From the NCBI RefSeq assembly GCF_019175365.1, contig NZ_CP059572.1, positions 4,216,001 through 4,280,000 on the forward strand: DNA of 64,000 nt. Reading direction: 5' to 3'. The stretch comes from Actinomadura graeca (GTDB lineage Bacteria > Actinomycetota > Actinomycetes > Streptosporangiales > Streptosporangiaceae). The position numbers were made by a program, and so were the translations under genes. The notes under the pieces are model-generated. The model was not told the origin of the DNA. It worked only from the letters and a program-made list of their open reading frames with translations, and ran no database searches. This document shows positions 42,543-51,511 of this stretch, one piece after another; the first letter of the stretch is position 1, and every line of letters starts with the position of its first letter.

Positions 42543-43283
42543 TCACGAGCCGACCTCGACCGGCTCCGCGGAGGCGGGCGACGGGACCGTCCCGGCGGCC
42601 CGCGCCCGGGACGCGTCGCGCGCCCCCCGGCCCCGCCGCCCGCTCACGATCGCGGCGCTGAGCCCGGCGAGCAGGACGCCGGAGGAGGTGCCGACCGCGA
42701 GGTCGAGCGGGAGGTTGGGCGAGGTCGGCGTCCCCGGCGCCGCGGCCAGGCTCATCAGCGCGACGCGGACGCCGGTGTCGGCCCGGTGGGACGTGCCGTA
42801 CCGGACGAGCGCGTCGGCGGCGGCGTTGGCGAACGCGGCGGCGTCGGCGCCGCTGCGGCCGCTGCCGGTCAGCCGGACCAGCGGCGTGTCCGGCGAGGTG
42901 GACGCCTGGATGTGCTCGCGGGTGGCACCGGACGCGACCTTCGGCAGCCGGATGCTGGAGTGGCGCAGCGTCTCCGGGAGCGGCGCGAGCCGCCCGTACG
43001 CCTGCGCGAAGCTGACCGCCTGCGGCCCGGCGCCGCCGTTCTGCCCCTGGTCCACGACCAGCACGAACGCCGTCGCGGTGTAGGTCGGCGGGGTGAACAG
43101 CGAGTAGCCGAGGCCGCCGAGGACCCCGGCGAGGAGGAACGCCACGGCCAGGCCGTACCGCCTGGTGAGCGCGGCGGCGCGGCGGGCGGCGCGGCGGACC
43201 GTCCGCCGGGTGAGCGCGGCGGTCCGGCCGAGCGGGCCGGCCGGTGCCCCGGACGGTTTCTGGGTGGCTTCAGGCTTCGGCAT
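42543..43283 (-). CDS. Wzz/YveK-like chain-length determinant
   Basis: 246 aa. ATG 43283 with AAGGGG at 6 nt; GTG 43286 is in the same frame. Two membrane helices (about 46-64 and 198-217) flank a periplasmic-facing domain that begins FTPPTYTATAFVLVV, the typical Wzz entry strand. An arginine-rich cytoplasmic N-terminus precedes TM1. There is no Pro-rich motif before TM2 of the strict enteric type and no fused BY-kinase, and no separate kinase gene was seen nearby. Role: control of polymer length in Wzx/Wzy-type export. Confidence 0.82.
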   Translation of the reverse strand: MPKPEATQKPSGAPAGPLGRTAALTRRTVRRAARRAAALTRRYGLAVAFLLAGVLGGLGYSLFTPPTYTATAFVLVVDQGQNGGAGPQAVSFAQAYGRLAPLPETLRHSSIRLPKVASGATREHIQASTSPDTPLVRLTGSGRSGADAAAFANAAADALVRYGTSHRADTGVRVALMSLAAAPGTPTSPNLPLDLAVGTSSGVLLAGLSAAIVSGRRGRGARDASRARAAGTVPSPASAEPVEVGS

Positions 43284-43295
43284 CACGGGCCCCTT

Positions 43296-44465
43296 CTAGG
43301 TAGGGATGTACTCGCGGGTGGACGGTCGGCCGGTGCGGCGCGTCCCGTCCCGGTACAGCCGGGCGAGCCTTTCCGCCTGCTCGGCGATGGCGTAGCGGGC
43401 GACGGCGGCCGGGACCGGGGCCCGCTGGACGGGCCCCCGCCCGGGGTCGGCGAGGAGGGCGAGCTCGGTGGTCCAGGCGCCGGCGTCGGCGGGGACGTGG
43501 CGGGCGTGCGGCGCCTCGCCGGGCGGCAGGTCGTCCAGCGCCGGGCAGGTCGTGTAGCGGACGGGCAGCCCGGCGGCGAGCGCCTCCAGCACGCCGAGCC
43601 CGAACGTCTCCTGGACGGACGGCGCGGCGAAGACGTCCATGGCCGACAGCGCGCCGGCGACGTCGTCGGTCCCGCCCGCGAGGATGACGCGGCCGGACAC
43701 GCCGAGGCGCCGGGCGAGCCGTCCGAGCGCGTCCCGTTCAGGGCCGTCGCCGACGAGCAGCAGCCGCACCCCGCCCGGCGGCGCCTGCCCCGCGGGGCCC
43801 GGCCGGGCGTCCAGCCGGGCGACGGCCTCGACGAGCAGGTCGAACCGCTTGGTCGGGACGAGCCGCCCGACCGCCCCGGCGACGAACTCCTCCGGCCCGA
43901 TCCCGAGCCGCCGCCGGGTCTCGGCGCGGCGCCCGGGGTCGAACGCGAACGCGGCGGCGTCGATCCCGTTGGGGATGACGACGATCCGGCCGGGAGCGAC
44001 GCCCCAGCCGCGCAGGCGGGCCGCCACGGTCGGCGACACCGCCACGGTCGCGTTCCCCAGCCGCTCGGTCGTCCGGTAGAGCGCGCGCACGCCGCGGGTC
44101 GCCCGGCGCCCTTCGAGGTGCCCGTCGCCGAGCGAGTGCTCGGTGGCGATCACGCGGGGCGTCCCGGCGACGCGCGCGGCCACGCGCCCGTAGACGCACG
44201 CCCGGTAGAGGTGGGTGTGGACGACGTCGAACCGCCCCTGGCGGATCAGCCGCACCAGCCTCGGCAGCGCGGCCAGGTCCCGGTTCCCCCGCATCCCGAT
44301 CTCGTGGACGGCGATCCCCTCGTCCTGGAGGGCCGCGCCGAGCGTCCCGGCGCGGGTGAGCGTCGCGACCTCGCAGGTCACGGGCAGGTGCCGCAGCAGC
44401 AGCGCGAGCTGCCGCTCGGCGCCGCCGCGCTCCAGCCCGGTGATGACCTGCAGGACGCGTGTCAC
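43296..44465 (-). CDS. GT4-family glycosyltransferase
   Basis: 389 aa. GTG 44465 overlaps the deacetylase stop by 4 nt. N-terminal VTRVLQVITGLERGGAERQLALLL is the standard GT4 glycine-rich loop. VIPNGIDAAAF, AVGRLVPTKRFDLLVEAV and APSVQETFGLGVLEALAAGLP (EX7E) follow in order. Full-length. It lies mid-operon, ends 12 nt before the Wzz-like gene, and likely extends the lipid-linked oligosaccharide on the cytoplasmic face. Confidence 0.88.
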   Translation of the reverse strand: MTRVLQVITGLERGGAERQLALLLRHLPVTCEVATLTRAGTLGAALQDEGIAVHEIGMRGNRDLAALPRLVRLIRQGRFDVVHTHLYRACVYGRVAARVAGTPRVIATEHSLGDGHLEGRRATRGVRALYRTTERLGNATVAVSPTVAARLRGWGVAPGRIVVIPNGIDAAAFAFDPGRRAETRRRLGIGPEEFVAGAVGRLVPTKRFDLLVEAVARLDARPGPAGQAPPGGVRLLLVGDGPERDALGRLARRLGVSGRVILAGGTDDVAGALSAMDVFAAPSVQETFGLGVLEALAAGLPVRYTTCPALDDLPPGEAPHARHVPADAGAWTTELALLADPGRGPVQRAPVPAAVARYAIAEQAERLARLYRDGTRRTGRPSTREYIPT

Positions 44466-45334
44466 ACCCGGCTCCGCCGCCACCGCAGCCCGTGCCGGGC
44501 GAGCTTGGCGCGCATCCGCAGCCGCCGGTCCCGCTCGCCGATGTAGGCGCGGGGCAGCGCGTGGCGCCCCGGCTCCGCCGGGCCGATGTCGCAGGCGTAG
44601 TCGTACCCGGCGGCGCGGACGGCCTCGATCTCGCGTCCGGTGGCGTGCCCGTAGGGGTAGGCGAACCCGGTGACCGGGCCTTCGACGATGTCCTCCAGGG
44701 TCGAGCGGCTCTCCTCCAGCTCCTCGCGCAACTCGCAGCCGCCGGTCCCGGGCAGCGACACGTGGTGCCTGCCGTGCGAGGCGACCTCCATGCCCGCGGC
44801 GGCGACCGCCCGGATCTGGTCGACGGTCATCAGCGGCTTGCGCGGCCCGTCGTCCCACGCGTTGTAGGAGCCGATCCGGCCGGACACGACGAACACCGTC
44901 GCGCCGAACCCGAACCGCACGAGCGCGGGGACGGCCCGGGTCGCGAAGTCGGCGTACCCGTCGTCGAACGTGAGCCCGACCAGGCCGCGCGCGTCGCCCG
45001 CGTCCCGCGCCTCCAGCAGCTCGGCCATGCCCACGCCGCGCAGGCCCCGGTCGCGCAGCCACGCCAGCTGCCCCTCGAACCGCTGCGGCGAGACCGTCAC
45101 CCGGTGCGGGTCCTCACGGACGTGGTCGACCGAGTGGTACATCAGCACCCACGGCGCCGGTCCGGCCGTCTCCGCGCTACGGGTCGTTCCGGGGGGTGTG
45201 GGGGGTCGTCCCCCCACAAGGGACCGGCCCGTTCCGGGGGGTGTGGGGGCTAGTCCCCCCACAAGGGACCGGTCCATCTCCTCCGGGCGTGTCGGTCCGG
45301 TCAGGCGGGTCGGTTCTCCGGTCGGCTGGCTCAC
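44462..45334 (-). CDS. Polysaccharide deacetylase with repeat-encoded N-terminus
   Basis: 290 aa. GTG 45334 has GGGGAG at 5 nt and is the best start, although it lies 158 bp inside the flippase frame. The NodB domain has VLMYHSVD, LTFDDGYAD (metal Asp pair) and SHGRHHVSL (metal His), with YPYGHATG later. Residues 22-52 hold two copies of RSLVGGxxPTPPGT, the translation of two tandem palindromic repeats. No signal peptide precedes the domain, which is odd for an enzyme that normally acts outside. It may de-N-acetylate the exported polymer or its lipid-linked precursor. Confidence 0.85.
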   Translation of the reverse strand: MSQPTGEPTRLTGPTRPEEMDRSLVGGLAPTPPGTGRSLVGGRPPTPPGTTRSAETAGPAPWVLMYHSVDHVREDPHRVTVSPQRFEGQLAWLRDRGLRGVGMAELLEARDAGDARGLVGLTFDDGYADFATRAVPALVRFGFGATVFVVSGRIGSYNAWDDGPRKPLMTVDQIRAVAAAGMEVASHGRHHVSLPGTGGCELREELEESRSTLEDIVEGPVTGFAYPYGHATGREIEAVRAAGYDYACDIGPAEPGRHALPRAYIGERDRRLRMRAKLARHGLRWRRSRV

Positions 45335-46907
45335 TGGCCCTCCCCGAGTCGGCGGGGTCGCCGGGCGGCCCCGCGGTGATCCATGAAGCGATGAGGCCGC
45401 GTCCCGCGACGGCGACCAGCGCGGCGAACGTCGCGGCGGTCACCGCGCCGCCCGTGACCGCCGTGACGATCGCGGGCGCGCCGCCCCGCCCGATCCCGGG
45501 CGCGGCGGCGGCGAGCAGCCCCGCGGCGCCGGACCCGGCCGCGACGAGCACGAGCCGGCCGACGTCCGCGCCGACGCGGCGCAGCGACACCGGCGCGACC
45601 TTCAGCCGCACCCCCGCCAGCAGCAGGACGGCGGCGACGGTGATCCCGGCGGCGTTCGCGGCGGCGAGCGCGACCGCCCCGGCGACGGGGGCGAACGCGG
45701 CGCCGACGGCGGTGGTGACGGCGAGGCCCGCGGCGAGCACGGCCGCGGGACGCCAGGTGGGACGGCCGTGCGCGAAGAAGGCACGGGCGGCGAGGCCGAC
45801 CGTCGACTGCCCCCACAGCCCGAGCGCGTACACGCGCATGATGGCCGCGGTCTCGCCGGTGTCGGCCGAGGTGAACGCGCCGTGCTCGAACAGCGCCTCG
45901 ACGATGACGGGCGCGAACGCGACGAGGTAGGCGGTCGCGCACAGCACCATCCCGTTGACGACGACGAGGTCCCGCTGGATGCGGCGGGCGATCCGGTCGG
46001 TGTCGCCGTCCGCCGACGCCCGCGCGAGCCTCGGGAACGTCACCGTCACGATCAGCAGTGAGAGCACCATCGGGACCTGCGCGACCTTCTGCGCGTAGTT
46101 GAGGTGCGAGATCGACCCGGCGGCGAGCCCGGAGCCGAGGAACCGCTCGACGAACACCTGCGACTGCCGCGTCACCGTGTAGACGACGATGGGCGCGACC
46201 GCCGCGATCCCGAGCCGGACGTCGGCGGCCCTCCCGGGCGGCGAGGCCGGCGCGGGCGCCTCGCGCAGGCACCGCAGGAAAGCCGGCGCCTGCACCGCGA
46301 CCATCAGCACGCTGCCGCAGGCGACGCCGACCGCCGCGCTGGTGATGCCGATCACCCCGGAGAACCCCGCGATCAGCGCGAGGATGCCCGCGTTGTAGGC
46401 GAGGTAGATCGCCGCGGGCGGCCCGAACCGGTGGTGCGCCCGCAGCGTCGCGCTCATCAGGCCCGCGACGCCGAACGTCACCACCGTGACCGCCGTCAGC
46501 CGGACGCAGCCGACGGCGGGTCCCGGCTCCGTCAGCCCCGGCGCCAGGAGTTTGACCAGCACCGGCGCGCCGACCGCCAGCGTCACCGTCGCCGCCGCGA
46601 GCACGGCCACCATCCGCGGGAGGGTCGCGCCGACGAACGGCCGCAGCCCCTCGCCCCCGGCGAGCAGGCGCGTGACGGCCGGGACCATGAGCAGCGCCAT
46701 CGCGTCCTCGATGAGCAGCGGCGAGACGGTCTCCGGGATCGTCCAGGCGACGAGGAAGGCGTCGGTGCTGCCGCTGGCGCCGAACAGATGCGCCATCGCG
46801 AGGTCCCGCAGGAACCCGAGGGCCGTGCCGCCCGCGATCAGCACCCCGGACAGCACGGCGGCCCGTCCGACGGACGAGGCGCGGGGCGCGGCGTCCGCGG
46901 CGGTCAT
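45177..46907 (-). CDS. MurJ/Wzx-type lipid-linked oligosaccharide flippase
   Basis: 576 aa. ATG 46907 overlaps the ligase stop (ATGA) and has GGAG upstream. About fourteen hydrophobic helices. ALGFLRDLAMAHLFGASGSTDAFLVAWTIPE is the MurJ/MviN signature in TM1-2; RQSQVFVERFLGSGLAAGSISHLNYAQKVAQVP is typical of the middle. It belongs to the MOP superfamily. In this operon it probably flips the polysaccharide repeat unit rather than lipid II. The native C-terminus seems to end near DPADSGRASEP; the remaining 50 residues, including two 15-residue repeats, come from the palindromic element. Confidence 0.87.
   Translation of the reverse strand: MTAADAAPRASSVGRAAVLSGVLIAGGTALGFLRDLAMAHLFGASGSTDAFLVAWTIPETVSPLLIEDAMALLMVPAVTRLLAGGEGLRPFVGATLPRMVAVLAAATVTLAVGAPVLVKLLAPGLTEPGPAVGCVRLTAVTVVTFGVAGLMSATLRAHHRFGPPAAIYLAYNAGILALIAGFSGVIGITSAAVGVACGSVLMVAVQAPAFLRCLREAPAPASPPGRAADVRLGIAAVAPIVVYTVTRQSQVFVERFLGSGLAAGSISHLNYAQKVAQVPMVLSLLIVTVTFPRLARASADGDTDRIARRIQRDLVVVNGMVLCATAYLVAFAPVIVEALFEHGAFTSADTGETAAIMRVYALGLWGQSTVGLAARAFFAHGRPTWRPAAVLAAGLAVTTAVGAAFAPVAGAVALAAANAAGITVAAVLLLAGVRLKVAPVSLRRVGADVGRLVLVAAGSGAAGLLAAAAPGIGRGGAPAIVTAVTGGAVTAATFAALVAVAGRGLIASWITAGPPGDPADSGRASEPADRRTDPPDRTDTPGGDGPVPCGGTSPHTPRNGPVPCGGTTPHTPRNDP
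45187..45275. repeat. GC-extreme palindromic repeat, copies 5 and 6 in tandem, inside two overlapping genes
   Basis: Units begin at 45187 and 45232, 45 bp apart, as in the 29.8-kb pair. The first has loop TCGT; the second has CTAGTC between GTGGGGG and CCCCCAC. The pair is translated in one frame as the flippase C-terminus (GPVPCGGTTPHTPRN twice) and in another as the deacetylase N-terminus. Confidence 0.88.
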
Positions 46908-48271
46908 CGCCGCTCCAGGGGCCGTGTGAACAGCGCGGACGGTGCGGCCCGCGCGGGACCCGCGGAAGGCTCCAGGCCCAGCGCCCGCGCCGCCGCGACG
47001 CCCAGGAGGACCGCCGTGAGCACGCACGTGGGCCCGCCCAGGTCCGCGTACAGGAAGTTGACCAGCAGGAACGCCATGACCCCGACGCCGATCAGCCAGA
47101 ACGGGTCGCGGGTGCGGCGGCGCGTCCACAGGCCGTGCAGGATCACCGCGATCAGGACGGCGAACCCGGTGAACCCCACCACGCCCTGCTCGGACAGGAT
47201 CAGCAGGTACTCGTTGTGCGGCGACAGCAGCGGCTGCCGGACGTACCCGTGGACGGGGTCCTCGGTCTCGCTGCCCGACGACAGCTCGATGGAGGCGTAG
47301 GTGTCCCGGTACGCCGGGAAGTTCTTCACGCCGACGCCGGTGACGGGATGGTCCTGCCAGATCCGCTGGGCCGCGCCCCACAGGTTGTACCGGTCGCTCA
47401 CCGACTGATCCGGCGTGGTGACGGACCCGGCGATCGACCGCGACCGCGCGACGACCGCCTGCGCCCCGCCGCCGACCGTCGCGACCGCGAGGAGCAGCAG
47501 CGCGGCGCAGCACACCAGCGTCCGCACCGCGACCCACCGGTCGAAGATCACGAGCATGAGCGCGGCCGCCACGCCCAGCGCGAGCCAGCTCCCCCGGCTG
47601 AGCGCGAACGCCAGCGCGACGGCCAGGACGCCCAGCCCGGCCAGGCACGCGAGGACGGCCGCCGTCCCCCGCCGGGGCGCCACCAGCGCGAACGCGGTCA
47701 GCACGAGGATCGCGAAGCCGGTGAGGACGGACAGGGCCATCACGTCCGCGGCCCCGAACGTCCCGACCGCGCGGATCGCCTCGCCCTCGATGGACGCGCC
47801 GTTGCCGGTCACCGACTGCCAGATCCCGTATCCGGCCTCCCCGAGGCCGAGGGCGAGCACGGACCCGCACACGATCGCGAGGTCACGGCGGTCCCGGACG
47901 AGCAGCACGACCGCCAGCGGCACCAGCACGAAGAGCTGGATCCCGCGCACGTATCCGGGCAGGCTCGCGGCGATGTCCCGCGAGCACACCGTGGCCACGC
48001 CGAGCGCGGCGGTCACCGGCCCGAACGCGAGGAACGCCTGGCGGGGCATCGCGGCCCGCCGTGTGACCACCAGGAACGCCGCCACCGCCACCAGGCCCGC
48101 GGCGGCGACGTCCCCCGCGGTCACCTGCACGCCGGACGCCTCCTGGCCGGGCGTGCCGCCGCCCGGCGGGACGCCGACGCACAAGACGGTCACCGCGATC
48201 AGCCAGCTCGGCCGGGCGCCGGCATCGCGGATCGCCTGGACGGTGCGCGGGGTGGTCGCGTGTGCGTTCAC
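46904..48271 (-). CDS. O-antigen ligase/Wzy-family polymerase
   Basis: 455 aa. GTG 48271 overlaps the preceding stop by 4 nt. Around eleven membrane helices. A large extracytoplasmic loop contains GAAQRIWQDHPVTGVGVKNFPAYRDTY and LSPHNEYLLILSEQGVVG, the Wzy_C/O-antigen-ligase signature with its conserved His-Asn. It either polymerises repeat units or ligates the chain to an acceptor; given the Wzx- and Wzz-like neighbours, a polymerase is more likely. Confidence 0.86.
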   Translation of the reverse strand: MNAHATTPRTVQAIRDAGARPSWLIAVTVLCVGVPPGGGTPGQEASGVQVTAGDVAAAGLVAVAAFLVVTRRAAMPRQAFLAFGPVTAALGVATVCSRDIAASLPGYVRGIQLFVLVPLAVVLLVRDRRDLAIVCGSVLALGLGEAGYGIWQSVTGNGASIEGEAIRAVGTFGAADVMALSVLTGFAILVLTAFALVAPRRGTAAVLACLAGLGVLAVALAFALSRGSWLALGVAAALMLVIFDRWVAVRTLVCCAALLLLAVATVGGGAQAVVARSRSIAGSVTTPDQSVSDRYNLWGAAQRIWQDHPVTGVGVKNFPAYRDTYASIELSSGSETEDPVHGYVRQPLLSPHNEYLLILSEQGVVGFTGFAVLIAVILHGLWTRRRTRDPFWLIGVGVMAFLLVNFLYADLGGPTCVLTAVLLGVAAARALGLEPSAGPARAAPSALFTRPLERR

Positions 48272-49716
48272 CCGGGGTCCCGGCACAGCATCGCGCGGAC
48301 GGTCAGCATCAGGATCCTGAGATCGGCGGCGAACGACCAGTGGTCGATGTAGTGGTTGTCCAGGCGCGCGCGCAGTTCGATGGACGTGTCCCCCCGGAAG
48401 CCGTGCACCTGCGCCCAGCCCGTCATGCCCACCGGGACGCGGTGCCGGAGCACGTAGCCGGGACACGTCCGGGAGAACTGCTCGACGAAATGCGGCCGCT
48501 CGGGACGCGGCCCCACAAGGCTCATGTCCCCACGGACGACGTTCCACAGCTGGGGAAGCTCGTCGAAGGAGGAGCGCCGCAGGAACCGCCCGACGGGGCC
48601 GAGCCTGTCGTCGTCCTCGACCGTCCAGCGGGTGTCGGACTCCTGCTCGTCCACCGGCTTCAGCGTGCGGAACTTCAGCAGGACGAACTCCTCGCCGCCG
48701 AGCCCGATCCGCCGCTGCCGGAACAGCACGCCCGGCCCGCCCTCCAGCCGCACCGCCAGCGCGCACGCGGCGAGCAGCGGCGCCGACACGAGCAGCAGCG
48801 CGCACGCCAGGACGAGGTCGAGGGCGCGCTTGGCACAGCGCGGCCCCGGCTCCCGCAGGGGCCAGTCGACCCGCGCGCACGGCAGCCCGGCGAGGTACTC
48901 GCGGTGCGCCGCCGCCACGGGCACCACGTCCGACGGCGGCTGGACGAGCAGCGTCTCGCACGGCAGGCCGAACGAGACGCGCAGCACCGCGTCCAGGTTG
49001 CCGGTGCCGATGTCCTCCGCGACGACCATCACGGTGTCGATCCCGTGCGCCTCCACGAGCGAGGGCAGGTCGGCCGTCTCCCCGAGCACGGGCAGCGGCG
49101 CCGTGCCGTCCGGGATGCCCGGCCCCACCTGCCCGACCGGCACGAGCCCGAACTCGCCCCGCGCCCGCAGGAGGTCCACGACCTGCGCGGCCGTCGCGCC
49201 CGTTCCGACCACCAGCGTGGGGCGGGCACCGGAGCGCCGGCACCGGTACGCCCTCACCGCGGCGTGCGCGAACCCCCGCACGCTCAGCGACAGGACGCAC
49301 GACACCGCGCAGATCCACGCCATCGCCGACCACCGCGCGCCGGGCAGCAGCGCCGCGGTGGGCGCGCCGACGACGAGCGTCCGCACGACCACCGGCCGCA
49401 TATCCGCCAGCAGCGACGGGCTCCGGCGGATCCGGTACAGCCCGCCCGCGGCGTTCAGCCCGACGACCGCGACGGCCGCGAGGGCGCGGGGACCGCCCGC
49501 CGGGACCTGCGCGACGGCGGCGGCGGTCGCCATGGCCCAGCCGTCCGCGACCGCGAGGCACGCCGGATAGAGCCCGGCGAGGACGCGGGGCCCCGCCGCC
49601 CGCCGGCCGAAGGGCACGTCCTGTGCGACGGCGACGGTTCCGTCACCGGCCGAGGGCGAGAGGTCCGAGCGGGACGTCCCGGAGTCGAGGGACGCGCTCA
49701 GCCCCTGGGCTCTCAT
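48268..49716 (-). CDS. Polyprenyl glycosylphosphotransferase (WcaJ/WbaP-type)
   Basis: 482 aa, ATG 49716. Four N-terminal helices and a CoA-binding-like Rossmann region (TLVVGTGATAAQVVDLL) precede the catalytic domain from about residue 290. That domain shows KRALDLVLACALLLVSAPLLA, VLFRQRRIGLGGEEFVLLKFRTL, RFLRRSSFDELPQLWNVVRGDMSLVGPRPERP and GMTGWAQVHGFRG. These are the full conserved blocks of enzymes that load the first sugar-1-phosphate onto undecaprenyl phosphate. It is the first gene of the operon. Confidence 0.92.
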   Translation of the reverse strand: MRAQGLSASLDSGTSRSDLSPSAGDGTVAVAQDVPFGRRAAGPRVLAGLYPACLAVADGWAMATAAAVAQVPAGGPRALAAVAVVGLNAAGGLYRIRRSPSLLADMRPVVVRTLVVGAPTAALLPGARWSAMAWICAVSCVLSLSVRGFAHAAVRAYRCRRSGARPTLVVGTGATAAQVVDLLRARGEFGLVPVGQVGPGIPDGTAPLPVLGETADLPSLVEAHGIDTVMVVAEDIGTGNLDAVLRVSFGLPCETLLVQPPSDVVPVAAAHREYLAGLPCARVDWPLREPGPRCAKRALDLVLACALLLVSAPLLAACALAVRLEGGPGVLFRQRRIGLGGEEFVLLKFRTLKPVDEQESDTRWTVEDDDRLGPVGRFLRRSSFDELPQLWNVVRGDMSLVGPRPERPHFVEQFSRTCPGYVLRHRVPVGMTGWAQVHGFRGDTSIELRARLDNHYIDHWSFAADLRILMLTVRAMLCRDPG

Positions 49717-50195
49717 TCACTCACCACTTTCTTCCACCGCCGAATACCGGGGCCCAGTTGACCGGCACGGCCCAGCATCGCAGCGCTCCCCGTGACGCAC
49801 AGCCCCTTTTAACGAAGGGCGCCCCAACCTTGGACGGAAGATCAACACTCGACGGAACCCCAGGTCACAGCATGTTTCACTGATCACCTCGCCGAACACC
49901 CAACCCCGGGCAATCTTCCTTTCAATTCACCCGGCCGCGCCTTTGCCACCCCACTTATCCGCAATTGCTCCAAGCGGTCCGCCCGGCCGTGGTCCCGCAC
50001 TCCGGCGCGACACGGCCAGAGAAAGATCCGAGAACCCCCCACCGGCCGCGAACCTTCCGGGCACCATGGGCGTCACACACGATCGGACGCGTAGTCCGGC
50101 CCCCGACCTGCGGTGGTCGGGAATAAGGCCCGTTCCGTAGGCGATCTTGTTGCGGGCCCCGCCATCGGGGCCCGTGCGGCTGATGAAGGAGAACG
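49717..50195. promoter_or_regulatory. Divergent region between polysaccharide operon and L,D-transpeptidase
   Basis: 479 bp with moderate GC in the middle. A 7-bp hairpin (CCCGACC, TGCGGT, GGTCGGG at 50102-50121) stands before the transpeptidase, whose GAAGGAG ribosome site is near 50187. No gene supported. Confidence 0.45.
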
Positions 50196-51428
50196 GTGCG
50201 AGGTAAGACCTTGGTGATGGCGCTGGTCCTCGGACTGGCGACGGCGTGCGGCGGCGGCGGGGGAACGGGCGGCGCGTCCGCCGAGGGCGGGGCGGACGGC
50301 ACGCCCAAGGTCTCGATCACCCCCGCGAACGGCGACGGGCGCGCCCGCCCCGACGAGGGCGTGACCGTCACGTCCTCGGGCGGCAGGCTCGGGCAGGTCT
50401 CGGTGAAGCTCAAGGGCGCCGAGATCCCCGGGACGCTCTCCCCGGACAAGATGAGCTGGCGTTCGTCCTGGACCCTCGCCCCCGGCGGCCGCTACCAGGT
50501 GTCGGCGACGGCGACGTCACCCAAGGGCAAGTCCACCACCGCCACCAGCGCCTTCCGCACTGCCAGGACCACGGCCGCGACCACCGTCAACAATGTCGTC
50601 CCGAGCCCGAACGAGACGGTCGGCACGGGGATGCCGGTCTTCGTCCAGTTCAACAAGGAGGTGCCGGTCAAGGCGCGTCCCGCCGTCGAGCGGGCCATCG
50701 AGATCTCCTCGACCGTCCCCACCGAGGGCGCCTGGCGCTGGCTGAGCGCGGGCGAATCGTTCAACGGCCTGCCCTCGGTCGTCTTCCGCCCGAGCCGCCC
50801 CTGGGCCCCGCACCAGCGCGTGACGGTCACCGTCCACTACGCCGGGCTGAAGATCGGCGACAACGTCTTCGGTGACAAAGACGTGACCCGCAGGTTCCGC
50901 ATCGGTGACTCCCACACCATCAGCGTCAGCGCGAAGACCCACCGGCTCGTCATCCGGAAGAACGGCCAGGTCATCCGCAAATGGGGCGTCAGCCTCGGCG
51001 CGGGCGGCGACGTCCAGTCCGACGGCGTCGACCACCTGCTCACCACCAGCGGCGTCCACCTCACCATGGACCGCAGCCGCCTGGAGCGCATGCGCCCGCC
51101 CGGCAAGAAGAAGGGCGACCCCGGCTGGTACGACGAGCAGGTCCCCTGGGCCACCCGCATCTCCAACAGCGGCGAGTACATCCACCAGAACATGGACGAC
51201 CCGTCCTGCCTCGGGAACCGCAACTGCAGCCACGGCTGCGTCCGCTCGCCCGCGAACGACGCCCAGTGGTTCTTCAACTGGGCCTACCGCGGCGACCTCG
51301 TCACCATCACCGGCACCAAGCGCAGCCTCCAGTGGACGAACGGCTGGGGCTACTGGCAGCTCTCCTTCGCCAAATGGGCCAAGGGCAGCACCCTGGGCAA
51401 GCCGGTCACCACCACCAAGGGCGCCTGA
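50196..51428 (+). CDS. L,D-transpeptidase with Ig-like domains
   Basis: 410 aa, GTG 50196, GAAGGAG at about 6 nt. A short hydrophobic signal ends LATAC (Cys18), a weak lipobox, so it is probably a lipoprotein. Two Ig-like modules occupy about 38-125 and 130-237. The YkuD catalytic domain follows (240-385) with HQNMDDPSCLGNRNCSHGCVR: His330, His346 and nucleophile Cys348. The architecture matches actinobacterial LdtMt2-like enzymes that form 3-3 peptidoglycan cross-links. Confidence 0.92.
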   Translation: MRGKTLVMALVLGLATACGGGGGTGGASAEGGADGTPKVSITPANGDGRARPDEGVTVTSSGGRLGQVSVKLKGAEIPGTLSPDKMSWRSSWTLAPGGRYQVSATATSPKGKSTTATSAFRTARTTAATTVNNVVPSPNETVGTGMPVFVQFNKEVPVKARPAVERAIEISSTVPTEGAWRWLSAGESFNGLPSVVFRPSRPWAPHQRVTVTVHYAGLKIGDNVFGDKDVTRRFRIGDSHTISVSAKTHRLVIRKNGQVIRKWGVSLGAGGDVQSDGVDHLLTTSGVHLTMDRSRLERMRPPGKKKGDPGWYDEQVPWATRISNSGEYIHQNMDDPSCLGNRNCSHGCVRSPANDAQWFFNWAYRGDLVTITGTKRSLQWTNGWGYWQLSFAKWAKGSTLGKPVTTTKGA

Positions 51429-51511
51429 CGTCCCACCGGTGCCCGTCCGGCCCGCGACGCCTGCCCCTCCGCCTCTTGTCCGGTTTCCCGGTGATCATAT
51501 AGACCATCGGG

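Noticed and set aside
41145..44546. A plus-strand open frame of 1133 codons
   Set aside because: Opposite the polysaccharide operon; no motifs and low-complexity composition.
50102..50187. Leader of the L,D-transpeptidase considered as a c-di-AMP riboswitch
   Set aside because: Only a 7-bp hairpin is visible; the conserved multi-helix ydaO core could not be traced.
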